NCBI GenBank assembly: GCA_002307055.1
Contig: DBTM01000052.1
Span: 1 to 64,000 of the forward strand
Direction: 5' to 3'
DNA length: 64,000 bases
DNA from: Clostridiales bacterium UBA1316
GTDB taxonomy: Bacteria; Bacillota; Clostridia; Oscillospirales; Oscillospiraceae
Made by a program: the position numbers and the translations under genes. The notes below the pieces were generated by a model. It was not told where the DNA came from. It worked only from the letters and a program-made list of their open reading frames with translations, and searched no databases. Below are positions 34,653 to 43,580 of the stretch, piece after piece. Position 1 is the first letter of the stretch. Each line of letters starts with the position of its first letter.

Positions 34653-35579
34653 TCAGAACTTAAAAAGACTGCCCAGCGCATTCCCGATGCTGCCCGTGGC
34701 CTCTCCGACCGGGTTGTTAAAGCCCTTGTTTTCATCGGTGTTATCGCGGCGCGCCTCGTTGATCCTGTCAGCCATCCGGCTGATTGGGAGAGATTGCAGC
34801 CAGACGTGACCGGGCCCTCTCAATGTTGCAAGGAAAATACCCTCGCCGCCGAACAATCCGCTTTTTAAATCTGAAGCTAAGGCGACGTTATAATCGACAG
34901 TAGCGCTCATCGCCACAAGGCAGCCTGTATCGAGCCTCAGCGTTTCCCCGGCAGCCAGCTCTTTTTTGATAATGGTTCCGCCCGCGTGGACAAATACAAG
35001 CCCGTCTCCGGTCAGCTTTTCCATGATGAACCCTTCTCCGCCGAACAGTCCGGCTCCCAGCTTCTTATTGATATGTACACTGATGGCGACGCCCTTTGCC
35101 GCACACAAAAAAGCATCCTTCTGGCAAATCAGCGTCCCGTCAAATTCCCTGAGCTCGACCGGTATAATCTTTCCCGGATAAGGCGCGGCAAAAGCCGCGT
35201 GCGATTTTTGGCTGCCGGTATTCTGGAACACGGTCATAAACAGGCTTTCTCCGGCAAGAGCGCGTCTGCCCGCTCCAGCCAGCCTGCCCATCAGTCCCCT
35301 GCCCTCATCCTGACCGCTTCCATCTCCAAATATGGTTTCCATTTTTATATCCTGCTCGATATAGGCCATGGCTCCGGCTTCGGCAATTACGCTTTCTCCC
35401 GGATCGAGTTCAATTTCCACAAGCTGCATATCGTCCCCAAACAGCTTGTAGTCGATCTCATCAGCCGGTCGCGGCGTCGCCTGAATCGGGCTGACATTGC
35501 CCGCATCCTGACTCGCTCCGCATTGAACGCAAAATTTGGATCCCTCCGCCAATTGCTTTCCGCATTTAACGCAAAACAT
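34653..35579 (-). CDS. AIM24/TIGR00266-family protein with N-terminal zinc ribbon
   Basis: 308 residues. Residues 1-22 form a zinc ribbon (FCVKCGKQ...FCVQCG, two CxxC pairs). Residues ~40-260 are the AIM24-like beta-rich domain: DMQLVEIELDPGESVIAEAGAMAYI, twice GLFGGEG (GAGLFGGEGFIMEKLTGDG and SGLFGGEGIFLATLRGPG), and AGGTIIKKEL. The C-terminal ~40 residues are Asn/Gly-rich. The family is widespread, and its bacterial role is unknown. No signal peptide or membrane helix. GGAGCAATAATA precedes the ATG. A TATAAT-like box on the minus strand is at 35691-35686. Confidence 0.85.
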   Translation of the reverse strand: MFCVKCGKQLAEGSKFCVQCGASQDAGNVSPIQATPRPADEIDYKLFGDDMQLVEIELDPGESVIAEAGAMAYIEQDIKMETIFGDGSGQDEGRGLMGRLAGAGRRALAGESLFMTVFQNTGSQKSHAAFAAPYPGKIIPVELREFDGTLICQKDAFLCAAKGVAISVHINKKLGAGLFGGEGFIMEKLTGDGLVFVHAGGTIIKKELAAGETLRLDTGCLVAMSATVDYNVALASDLKSGLFGGEGIFLATLRGPGHVWLQSLPISRMADRINEARRDNTDENKGFNNPVGEATGSIGNALGSLFKF

Positions 35580-35712
35580 TATTATTGCTCCTTGTTTTAT
35601 TTTTCCGTCCGGTTACCGCTGTCTCGCGGCACCATCCGTATAATTATTCGTTTTTCCGCATTTTTTCTGCTTATTGAATGTTTACATTATAAGTGCAAAT
35701 ATGGTAGTATTT

Positions 35713-35964
35713 TCACGTTGAGATTGTAGCTCCGCATGTTCGGCAGGCGCCGTCAGGCGAGATCAGCTGTATGCGGCCGCATGCAGCCGAGGGGCACACA
35801 ACAAACAGCGATTTTCCGCAGCGGCGGCAATTACTTTGGATAAAGGTCTCCCGTCCGCAGCCGGGGCAGATAATTGTAAGCCTGACTCCGCAGTGCGGGC
35901 ATATCGTATCGGTCAGCCTGACCGGCTGACCGCAGGCATGGCATCTCGAACTGCATTTTGGCAT
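35713..35964 (-). CDS. Small multi-zinc-ribbon protein
   Basis: 83 residues from ATG 35964 (MPKCSSRCHACG), which has GGGGGGTG in front; twelve further codons are open upstream. It is almost nothing but cysteine pairs: CHACG, CPHCG, CPGCG, CRRCG and a final CRTCG, giving two or more zinc ribbons of the rubredoxin-knuckle type. Function unknown. The AIM24-like neighbour downstream also begins with a zinc ribbon, suggesting a shared pathway. It is divergent from the large STAND regulator. Confidence 0.72.
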   Translation of the reverse strand: MPKCSSRCHACGQPVRLTDTICPHCGVRLTIICPGCGRETFIQSNCRRCGKSLFVVCPSAACGRIQLISPDGACRTCGATIST

Positions 35965-36108
35965 ATACACCCCCCTTTTTGTCATTTTATAAACCTGCAT
36001 ACGATAATTTCATCATAAAGCAAGCGCGTAAAATAACCGTAAAAAAGCAGACGGAAATTTGAATCCGGATTAAAATTTCTGACGATTTCCGTTCAGGGAT
36101 GTGATAAT

Positions 36109-39100
36109 ATGGAAAACGCGCCCGTTCTCAAAGCAAAACTGACCATTCCCGAAATACCTAAACACGCTCTGATGCGCGGCTGCATCAAGCAGATAAAGCT
36201 CTCGGCTTATCGGCTGACCATGATTGCCGCCCCGGCCGGATATGGAAAGACAACCGCTGTCATTCTGGCCCTTGGCAAAGACCGGGACGCCGCGGTCTGG
36301 TACAGGCTGGAGCGGGAGGATCAGCATCCGCAGGTCTTTTATGCCCACTTGATTGAAGCCCTTTTTGGGTATGAGCCTCTCGGGGATTCGGAAGCATACC
36401 GGTATCTGCTTCATGTGGACACGTTCGAAAAAGAATACTCCATGCTCAACGCCGTCATCTGCCATGACCTGTGCAGCCGTCAGCGGTATCGCTCACAGCC
36501 TGTATTCCTTGTGTTCGATGATTTTCACAACGTCATCGAATGCGGCTTTATTAAGGAAACCCTTGAGTATTTTGCCGAGAACCTTCCGGATAATATGCAT
36601 CTGGTTGTCTTATCCCGAACGAAACCGGAGCTTCGGATCGGTCGGCTGCTGCTGCGGAACGAGGTTCTGTTTCTGGATATGGCGTACCTGCGCTTCACGC
36701 GGGAAGAAACGGAGAGGCTGATATCAGGCATTTATAAATATAAGATAGGACCCGAAGCGATAACCGCCATCTGTGACTGCTCCGAAGGGTGGATCGCCGG
36801 TATTATCCTGCTGCTGTATACTTATCGGCCTGAGGCGGAAATTTCCGGTGCATTATCATCTGTCGGCGACCCGCAGCAGGCTTTCCTGTATCTGCTCACC
36901 GAGGCACTGCGCGGTTCGCCCGGCGGCCGTCTGGAAACGCTGGTGCGCATTTCAATCCTGCCCGAATTTTCCGGCGAAATGCTGGCGGACATTTTCCGGC
37001 TGGAGCATACCGAGGCGCTCATTGACGAATTGGTTGAAAATAATGTGTTTATCCAAAAAACTGTGGGGTGGGACACGACCTACCGTTTCCACTCTCTGTT
37101 CCAAAACGCTCTTATATCCTTACTGCCCCAAACCTTTTCCCGGCAGGAAATCAGGCGGGACTGCCTTATGGCAGCCGACTTCTACCTTAGCACCGGTCAG
37201 TTTCCTCTGTATATCCGCTTTCTGCTTCGTGCCGGAGAGACATCCAAAGCTCTGGAAGCATCAAAAGCGGAGGGACTGCGGCTGATGAATACAGGAGAGC
37301 TGGATGCTGTCCCCTACCTCCTTCAGGAATTTCCCGATGACCTCGTCCAAAGCGACCCGTATCTCCTTCTGTTCCGGGGTACGTCGCTGATGAATATTCA
37401 ATTTCAGGAGAGCTACCGCTGTCTCTGCGGAGCACTCTCCGCCTTCGGGAAGCTGAACAATACCCGACTGCAGATGAATGTTCTCGGGCTGACCATCGCC
37501 ACGCTCTACAAAAAAAACGATCTGCAGCCGCTCCGGGCTGTTTTCCGCCTTATTCCGAAGATCCGCGCGATTTTTACCGGCTCCTACGAACGAAAGACTC
37601 TTCTGTTATGCCTGTACATGAGTCTTGCGTGGTCTGATCATTTCCCGCTGCATTCTTTCCTGCGCCGGAAACTGGATAGGCTCGGCATTTCGGAGCCTAT
37701 CTGGGCTTATCTGTTCGAACTGACAAAGCTCGGTGAATTCTATCGGATAGGTGCGCTTGAAACCGCCGGGAGCATGGCAAGGCAGCTGCTCAGGCATCCG
37801 ACCTCTGTCTCCAGCGACTCCTGGCGGGTCGCAGTGCTGTCACTGTACCATAACGTTTCTTCCCAGTACGGCGATCTGGCGGCAGCGCGGTCAGCCGTGT
37901 CGGAGCTGGAGCTGATTGCCGAAAAGTACGACTCCGCCTATGCGGGCAACAGCGCCGCACGTTTCGACGCTTACAATCAATACCAGTCCGGGAAACCGGA
38001 CCGCGCGCTGGAGATTATTTCAGAGCTTACACAAGCTTACCGCAGCGACGGCCACCCCATCATGGCTTGTATTGTTACCCTCACCAAATGCATGTGGGAG
38101 TCGGAACGAAACCCTTCCGAAAAGTGCGTTGCCGAAGCTGAGGCGGCTCTCGAAGGCCTGCTGCCGCTTAAAGCCGGGCAGGGACTGCCGGAGCTGGGCA
38201 TGGTGCTGCTGGCCTGCGTTCTGAAGGAAACGGACGAAAAGTACTGCGACAGAGCGGAAAAGCTGCTCAAGCGGGCTTATGGTATCTCAAAGCGAAAAAA
38301 AGCGGAGCTCAATCAGTGCGGCGCCGCGCTGCAGCTGGCCGATCTTTATTACAGAAAAAATGACGAGGGGCGGGAAACCCGTTTTCTTACGCTGTTTGCG
38401 AATACCGCCGCTCGGGCGCATTATGTATATTTCCGCGAAATGACCTACTCCGCGCTCGTGCGGACGGCTGCCCGCTGCGCGGAAAAGGGCATTCAGGTCA
38501 ACTATATGCGCGCGCTGCTGACGGGCTATTTGGGTCATGAAAATGAACGGAGAGCAGCCGAGGACTACAGCCGGCTGGCTGCAGCCCCAAAAGCCTTTTT
38601 AGCCGGGTGCTTTACATCCGATGAGGAACCCAAGCCGGTCTGCGCGCGGCTGTTCGGTCAATTCAAGCTGACGGCAGGCGGAAAGGACATCCCGGGCGGC
38701 GCATGGAAAACACGTAAAATCAGCGGTATTCTTCAATACATTTTGGCTTCCTCCGGCAAGGCTGTTTCCAGAGAGACGCTGACGGCAGCTTTCTGGCCGG
38801 AATCAGACGCAAAAGCGGCAGGTTCCTCGCTCAGAGTCGCGTTATATGAGTTAAAAAAGGCTCTTGCTGAATACGGCATGTCTTTCAGCTGCGACGACTC
38901 CCTGATCTGCGAGGATAAAAACGGCTTCTATATCAGCTCAAGGTACCGTCTGCAAACGGACGCCGGCACCTTTTCAGAATTGTATAAAACGCTTGAAAAA
39001 GGCGGCGTTTCCCCACAGGAGGAACAGGCGCTGCTGGAAGAAATGGTTGGACTGTACACCGGAGATTATCTTGAGGGTGAGCTGGACGATGCGCTGATTG

Positions 39101-39363
39101 TCCTGTCGCGGGAATATTATAAGTCCGTTTTTACGGAGACATCGCACCGCCTCATCCGTCTTTATCTGGACAGCGGTGAAAATGGAAAAGCCGAAGCACA
39201 GATGCTCCGGCATCTGACGGCAGACCCCTTCGACGAGCGTGCCTGCGGTGAGCTGATCGCGTTATACGGAAAAACAGAGCGCAAAAATCAAGCCGCGTCT
39301 CTGCGGCGGCAGTTTTCAAGACGCTTTTCGGCAGAGTTCGGCGTTGAGCCCGAATTTAAATAG
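36109..39363 (+). CDS. STAND-ATPase transcription regulator with C-terminal BTAD module
   Basis: 1084 residues. Residues ~35-330 are a MalT-like STAND ATPase: Walker A APAGYGKTT (41-49) and Walker B PVFLVFDDFH (131-140). A long helical-repeat (TPR-like) middle runs from ~340 to 830. The last ~240 residues are an OmpR/SARP-type winged helix (LFGQFKLTAGG, WKTRKISGILQYILASSGKAVSRETL) followed by a bacterial transcriptional activation domain (EEQALLEEMVGLYTGDYLEGE ... GVEPEFK). MalT itself has a LuxR-type DNA-binding end, so this is a different output on the same sensor. It is expected to bind an inducer, oligomerise with ATP and activate transcription. Target unknown; the pot operon is convergent and the zinc-ribbon gene divergent. 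Confidence 0.88.
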   Translation: MENAPVLKAKLTIPEIPKHALMRGCIKQIKLSAYRLTMIAAPAGYGKTTAVILALGKDRDAAVWYRLEREDQHPQVFYAHLIEALFGYEPLGDSEAYRYLLHVDTFEKEYSMLNAVICHDLCSRQRYRSQPVFLVFDDFHNVIECGFIKETLEYFAENLPDNMHLVVLSRTKPELRIGRLLLRNEVLFLDMAYLRFTREETERLISGIYKYKIGPEAITAICDCSEGWIAGIILLLYTYRPEAEISGALSSVGDPQQAFLYLLTEALRGSPGGRLETLVRISILPEFSGEMLADIFRLEHTEALIDELVENNVFIQKTVGWDTTYRFHSLFQNALISLLPQTFSRQEIRRDCLMAADFYLSTGQFPLYIRFLLRAGETSKALEASKAEGLRLMNTGELDAVPYLLQEFPDDLVQSDPYLLLFRGTSLMNIQFQESYRCLCGALSAFGKLNNTRLQMNVLGLTIATLYKKNDLQPLRAVFRLIPKIRAIFTGSYERKTLLLCLYMSLAWSDHFPLHSFLRRKLDRLGISEPIWAYLFELTKLGEFYRIGALETAGSMARQLLRHPTSVSSDSWRVAVLSLYHNVSSQYGDLAAARSAVSELELIAEKYDSAYAGNSAARFDAYNQYQSGKPDRALEIISELTQAYRSDGHPIMACIVTLTKCMWESERNPSEKCVAEAEAALEGLLPLKAGQGLPELGMVLLACVLKETDEKYCDRAEKLLKRAYGISKRKKAELNQCGAALQLADLYYRKNDEGRETRFLTLFANTAARAHYVYFREMTYSALVRTAARCAEKGIQVNYMRALLTGYLGHENERRAAEDYSRLAAAPKAFLAGCFTSDEEPKPVCARLFGQFKLTAGGKDIPGGAWKTRKISGILQYILASSGKAVSRETLTAAFWPESDAKAAGSSLRVALYELKKALAEYGMSFSCDDSLICEDKNGFYISSRYRLQTDAGTFSELYKTLEKGGVSPQEEQALLEEMVGLYTGDYLEGELDDALIVLSREYYKSVFTETSHRLIRLYLDSGENGKAEAQMLRHLTADPFDERACGELIALYGKTERKNQAASLRRQFSRRFSAEFGVEPEFK

Positions 39364-39440
39364 CGCCTCACCCTGCCATAGATGGCCGGGTGAAGAAGCA
39401 CAAAGCCTTTCTGCCGGATATTAATATTGGGAAATGCGTA

Positions 39441-39480
39441 AAACACAGGAGCCGCCCCTTTCGGGGCGGCTCCTGTGTTT
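39441..39480. terminator. Strong bidirectional terminator
   Basis: AAACACAGGAGCCGCCCC (39441-39458), loop TTTC, perfect complement 39463-39480, with T and A runs at the two ends. It overlaps the potD stop codon and follows the STAND regulator by 78 bases, so it ends both convergent transcripts. Confidence 0.88.
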
Positions 39481-40610
39481 TACTGACCGGCGGCAGACTT
39501 GAATTCCGTCCAGATTTTTGTGTGGGCTTCTTCGGCATCGGCGCTGATGGGCTGTATCATCTCCATGCTGCTGCCGGTAAAGCTCTCCGGCAGCGTGAGG
39601 TACTGCTTGTAATCACTGCTGATCATTTTTTCGGCAGCCAGGTTGGTGCAGTAATATCCAAGGAATTCAAAGCACTTCGCGGAAACCTCCGGGCGCAGAA
39701 TGTAGTCGATAAAGGCATAGGCCGCGGCGGCGTTGGGTGCTTTTGACGGTATGAAGTTCGCCATGATGCCATAACCGATACCCTCCTTTGGGAATACCAT
39801 TTTGAGCTCCGGATCGGCCATGAGCGCATTGGTCACCTGCGAGGTGTACATCACCGCCGCGCTGATCTCGCCGGAGAGCAAATCATTCTCCAGGCCGTCA
39901 TCCTTAATCAAGCGGATATTAGGCGCCAGCTCGAGCAGCTTCTTGCCGGCATCATTGATCGTCGCGATATCCTCCGTATTGTAGCTCTTGCCCAGCACCT
40001 TGAGTGCCAGTCCATCGATAACGCGGTAGTTGGCGACGGTTCCGATGCTGCCCTTGAGTGACGGGTCGAACAGGTCTGCGTAGCCCTTGATGTCGATTTT
40101 GACCGTTTTTGGATTATAAACGATTGTCTGCACACCCGCGCCGTACGGCACGGTGTACGCGTTATCCGGGTCGTAGAACTGGCCTTGATAGATGGGGTTG
40201 ATATTGCCGTAGTTGGCCAGCTTCGACGTGTCGAGCTTCTGCGCGAGTCCCTCGGAAATCGCCGTCTTTATTATGTAATCGTCCGCAATGACAAGGTCGT
40301 AGTCACCGCCCTTGGAGGCCTCCAGCTTTGCGAGCATCGTTTCGTCAAGGTCAAAGTCGTTGTAGTTGATCTTGATGCCCGTCTCCTTCGTAAAGCCGTC
40401 GAGTACATCCTGCGGGAACATCGCTTCCCATGTATACAGGTTGAGCTCACCGCTGGCTTTAGGGGCCGTGCTGCTCACCGTGGGCGAGGCTTCACTGGCT
40501 CCGCTCGCCTTGGGGGACTCAGCCGGCGTTTTGGCGCCTGAGCAGCCCGAAAGCGAGGCTGCAGACAGAAGCATCACCAGCGTGAGGACTAGGATTCCGA
40601 TTTTTTTCAT
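39480..40610 (-). CDS. potD: Spermidine/putrescine-binding lipoprotein PotD
   Basis: 376 residues. Lipoprotein signal with LSGC (Cys23), a Ser/Ala/Pro-rich linker to ~55, then a PotD/PotF fold: ELNLYTWEAMFPQDVLDGFTKETGIK, DYDLVIADDYIIKT, VPYGAGVQTIVYNP, GEISAAVMYTSQV, and PNAAAAYAFIDYILRPE. It captures polyamines outside the membrane and hands them to PotBC. The start overlaps the potC stop (ATGA) with AGGAGG in front. Last gene of potABCD, as in many Firmicutes. Confidence 0.93.
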   Translation of the reverse strand: MKKIGILVLTLVMLLSAASLSGCSGAKTPAESPKASGASEASPTVSSTAPKASGELNLYTWEAMFPQDVLDGFTKETGIKINYNDFDLDETMLAKLEASKGGDYDLVIADDYIIKTAISEGLAQKLDTSKLANYGNINPIYQGQFYDPDNAYTVPYGAGVQTIVYNPKTVKIDIKGYADLFDPSLKGSIGTVANYRVIDGLALKVLGKSYNTEDIATINDAGKKLLELAPNIRLIKDDGLENDLLSGEISAAVMYTSQVTNALMADPELKMVFPKEGIGYGIMANFIPSKAPNAAAAYAFIDYILRPEVSAKCFEFLGYYCTNLAAEKMISSDYKQYLTLPESFTGSSMEMIQPISADAEEAHTKIWTEFKSAAGQ

Positions 40611-41410
40611 TTTTTTGCCTCCTGAATAGTAAGTTTTTTATCTGAATTTTTTTTCAAATACATCGTAAGAAAGCCGATGACCACCGTCGCGGTGAACAGC
40701 AGCGTACACAGCGCATTGATCTTCGGGGTAACCCCGGTTTTGAGCTGTGTATATATCTTAATCGGCAGGGTAATGGTATTGACGCCCGTGACGAATATAC
40801 TGATAACAACGTCATCAAGGCTCATCGCAAACGCGAGCAGCATACCGGACGCGACAGCCGGCAGTACGAGCGGCAGCGTTATATCCAGCAAGGCGCGAAA
40901 GCCCGTCGCACCCAGGTCACGCGCCGCCTCAGCCAGGCTCTTATCCATACCGGCCAGCCGCGCTTTAACCAGCATGAACACGTAAGGTATGCAGAACGCC
41001 GTATGCGCAATCAGGAGCGTCAGCATGCCGAAGGGCAGCCCGAGCAGCGAAAAGAATATCAAAAACACAATGCCGAGAATGATCTCTGGGATCATGATGG
41101 GCAGTGTGGACAGATACTCGATCACGCCGCTGCCGGGCAGCTTGGTGCGCGCCATACCCACCGCGCCCAGCGTGCCGATGACGGCAGCCGCGAGGCTGCT
41201 CAGCGACGCCAGCACGATGCTGTTCACCAGCGCCCCGAGCAGCGCTTCGTCGCGGAACAGCTCGGTATACCATTTAAAAGAAAACCCGTCCCAGACTGAG
41301 TTGATCTTGCTCTGGTTGAACGAGTAAATAATGACGATGAGGATGGGCAGATACATAACCGCCAGCGCGGCGCCCAGGTAAACATTGGGCAGCTTCGTCC
41401 TATTCTTCAC
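40607..41410 (-). CDS. potC: Spermidine/putrescine permease PotC
   Basis: 267 residues, six membrane helices. The EAA loop is SLAEAARDLGATGFRALLDITLPLVLPA; the family segment FKWYTELFRDEALLGALVNSIVLASLSS is present. It forms the channel with PotB. It overlaps potB upstream and potD downstream by four bases (ATGA each), showing tight coupling of the operon. Confidence 0.93.
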   Translation of the reverse strand: MKNRTKLPNVYLGAALAVMYLPILIVIIYSFNQSKINSVWDGFSFKWYTELFRDEALLGALVNSIVLASLSSLAAAVIGTLGAVGMARTKLPGSGVIEYLSTLPIMIPEIILGIVFLIFFSLLGLPFGMLTLLIAHTAFCIPYVFMLVKARLAGMDKSLAEAARDLGATGFRALLDITLPLVLPAVASGMLLAFAMSLDDVVISIFVTGVNTITLPIKIYTQLKTGVTPKINALCTLLFTATVVIGFLTMYLKKNSDKKLTIQEAKK

Positions 41411-42288
41411 ACCAAGCCCTCCAAGTCTTTGACATGGGTGATGCGGCGGTACAGGCCGATCATCAGGCTCGTGAGTATCATGAGCACGACGGACAGCGCG
41501 GCGGCAAACGGCCAGTTATGCGCTTTCATGAGCTGCTCTTGAATGAGATTGCCCACAAGCACCACCTTGTTGCCGCCCAGTATATCCGCGATAAAGAACA
41601 GGCCCATTGATGGGATAAACGTGAGTACAACGCCTGAAAGCAGCCCGGGCATCGTCATCTTAACCGTAATTGTGAGGAACGCCTGCCAACGCGTCGCGCC
41701 CAGGTCGCGCGAGGCCTCCACGAGACTCCAGTCGAGCTTCTCCGCGCTGGAATAGACGGAAAATATCATGAACGGTACAAGCGCGTAAACCATTCCGACC
41801 ACAACGGCGGGATACGAATACAGCAGCTTCAGCGGCTCATTTGTAATGCCCACGCCCATCAGCAGCTGATCGAGCACCCCGTTGGCCCGGAAAATAATGA
41901 TCCAGCCGTACAGGCGGATAAGGGAGCTGACCCAAAACGGTATCATAATAAAAAGCATCATGCGCTTGCGCCATGCAGCGGAGAGCTTCGCCATAAAATA
42001 GCCGAAAGGATATCCGATTACCATCACAAGCAGCGTGCTCGTAATGGCGAGCTTGAAGGATTCCACAAAGGTTTTGAGGTATATCGGCACCGTAATGTCC
42101 GCGTAGTTCCTGAAGGTGAACTGGTCGATAACGCCCCAGACCTCGCCGCGCCGCAAAAAGCTCAGGATTACCAGATAGATGAGCGGGCCCGCGACGAACA
42201 GCAGCGTAAACGCGTACAGCGGTATCACCGAGAAGACGGACAGTCCGTCGTATTTTTTCCTTTTATGCTTGGCTTTAACGTTACGCAT
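41407..42288 (-). CDS. potB: Spermidine/putrescine permease PotB
   Basis: 293 residues from ATG 42288 (MRNVKAKHKRKK), chosen because TGGAGGGCGCTC precedes it and because the 74 extra upstream codons lie inside potA in another frame and are not protein-like. Six membrane helices; EAA loop SLVEASRDLGATRWQAFLTITVKMTMPG; PFWVSSLIRLYGWIIIF is typical of PotB. Overlaps the end of potA by eight bases and the start of potC by four. Confidence 0.93.
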   Translation of the reverse strand: MRNVKAKHKRKKYDGLSVFSVIPLYAFTLLFVAGPLIYLVILSFLRRGEVWGVIDQFTFRNYADITVPIYLKTFVESFKLAITSTLLVMVIGYPFGYFMAKLSAAWRKRMMLFIMIPFWVSSLIRLYGWIIIFRANGVLDQLLMGVGITNEPLKLLYSYPAVVVGMVYALVPFMIFSVYSSAEKLDWSLVEASRDLGATRWQAFLTITVKMTMPGLLSGVVLTFIPSMGLFFIADILGGNKVVLVGNLIQEQLMKAHNWPFAAALSVVLMILTSLMIGLYRRITHVKDLEGLV

Positions 42289-43390
42289 GAGCGCCCTCCA
42301 AGTCCACCAGAACGGCGCTGTCCGGCTCCCAGGTGAGGCGCACGCTGTCTCCGGGATTGAGGTCGGAATCGATGCCATGCCGGGTCGCAACCAACTCCCC
42401 GCCGTCAGGCAGCACCCCGCTGTCCGGCAGGGCCACAATAATCTGCAGTACACCGCCCGCAAACCGCTTTTCCCGGACGATGGCCCGCAAGCAATCGCCG
42501 GAGCCGGCACTATCTTTTTGGAGAACGATATTCTCTCGGCGCACCGCCACGGTTACGGATTGTCCCGCGGTTACCTGCGCGCCGCGCAGCGCCGCCGTCC
42601 CGGAGCCGCCCACTGTGTCAAAACGCACGATATCCGCGTCGGTCTGCGTGACCGTTCCCGTGAGTATGTTCGCCGAACCCACGAAGCTCGCCACATAGCT
42701 CGTCCTCGGTAAATTATAAACCTGCGCCGGCGTACCGATCTGCTCGAACCTGCCCGCGCGCATCACGGCGATGCAGTCGGACATATTCAGCGCTTCCTCC
42801 TGGTCATGCGTAATATAAACAAATGTAATGCCAAGGCGTGTCTGAAGCCGTTTGAGCTCCAGCTGCATCTGATGGCGCAGCTGGAGGTCGAGCGCGCTCA
42901 GCGGCTCGTCAAGCAGCAGCACCTTTGGCTGGTTGATCACGGCGCGCGCAATGGCGACGCGCTGGCGCTGCCCGCCCGACAGCTCATTCGGCATGCGTTT
43001 GCCGAATTCTGCCAGCTGCACCAGCTCCAGCGCGTCCTGAACCTTTTTTTGAATTTCCGCTTTGTCCAGATGCCGAAGCCGCAGGCTGTACCCGATATTG
43101 GCCTCCACCGTCATATGCGGAAAAAGCGCGTAGCTTTGGAAGACCGTATTGACATTGCGCTTGTTCGGCTCTTCATTTGTCACGTCGCGTCCCTCCAGGA
43201 GCACCCTGCCCTCGTCCGGCGTTTCCAGCCCCGCGATAATGCGCAGTGTCGTCGTTTTCCCGCAGCCGGAGGAGCCCAGCAGCGTTATAAATTCTCCGCG
43301 CCGTATTGAAAGGTCGATGCCCCGCAGCACCTCGACCCCGCCAAAGCTCTTTGTTATATTCTCCAGACGCAAAACGATGTCATCGCTCAT
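42281..43390 (-). CDS. potA: Spermidine/putrescine ABC ATPase PotA
   Basis: 369 residues. Walker A GSSGCGKTT, Q-loop QSYALFPHMT, signature LSGGQRQRVAIARA, Walker B VLLLDEP and H-loop YITHD are intact. The C-terminal ~130 residues are the TOBE domain (VAVRREN, GDSVRLTWEPDSAVLVD) that couples PotA to polyamine feedback in known systems. First gene of potABCD, with an extended -10 promoter about 65 bases upstream. Confidence 0.93.
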   Translation of the reverse strand: MSDDIVLRLENITKSFGGVEVLRGIDLSIRRGEFITLLGSSGCGKTTTLRIIAGLETPDEGRVLLEGRDVTNEEPNKRNVNTVFQSYALFPHMTVEANIGYSLRLRHLDKAEIQKKVQDALELVQLAEFGKRMPNELSGGQRQRVAIARAVINQPKVLLLDEPLSALDLQLRHQMQLELKRLQTRLGITFVYITHDQEEALNMSDCIAVMRAGRFEQIGTPAQVYNLPRTSYVASFVGSANILTGTVTQTDADIVRFDTVGGSGTAALRGAQVTAGQSVTVAVRRENIVLQKDSAGSGDCLRAIVREKRFAGGVLQIIVALPDSGVLPDGGELVATRHGIDSDLNPGDSVRLTWEPDSAVLVDLEGAHA

Positions 43391-43455
43391 CTATATCTCC
43401 CTGTGCGCGCGGGTTTTTCTCAACGCCCGTCGGAGCCCAAAAATTGTTAGACAAA

Positions 43456-43464
43456 ATTATAACA
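43456..43464 (-). promoter_or_regulatory. Extended -10 promoter of potABCD
   Basis: On the minus strand the string TGTTATAAT gives a consensus TATAAT (43461-43456) with the TG of an extended -10. No good TTGACA lies at 17 bases, which is normal for extended -10 promoters. Confidence 0.5.
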
Positions 43465-43580
43465 CAATATTCAATATTCCACCATAATTTTTACGCGAAT
43501 AACATAAGCTTTTTATCTTGCCGAGTCCGCTGCTTTAGAGTAAAATTGAACAATACTCAGATTCTAAGGAGCTGACATAA

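Noticed and set aside
39441..39480. Hairpin with ACACAGG ends similar to the REP-like palindromes
   Set aside because: It has no GGGACGGTTCT core and sits exactly at two gene ends with poly-A/T flanks, so it is an ordinary terminator.
41407..42510. Longer potB frame starting at 42510
   Set aside because: The extra part lies within potA in another frame; ATG 42288 has a good ribosome site and the normal PotB start.
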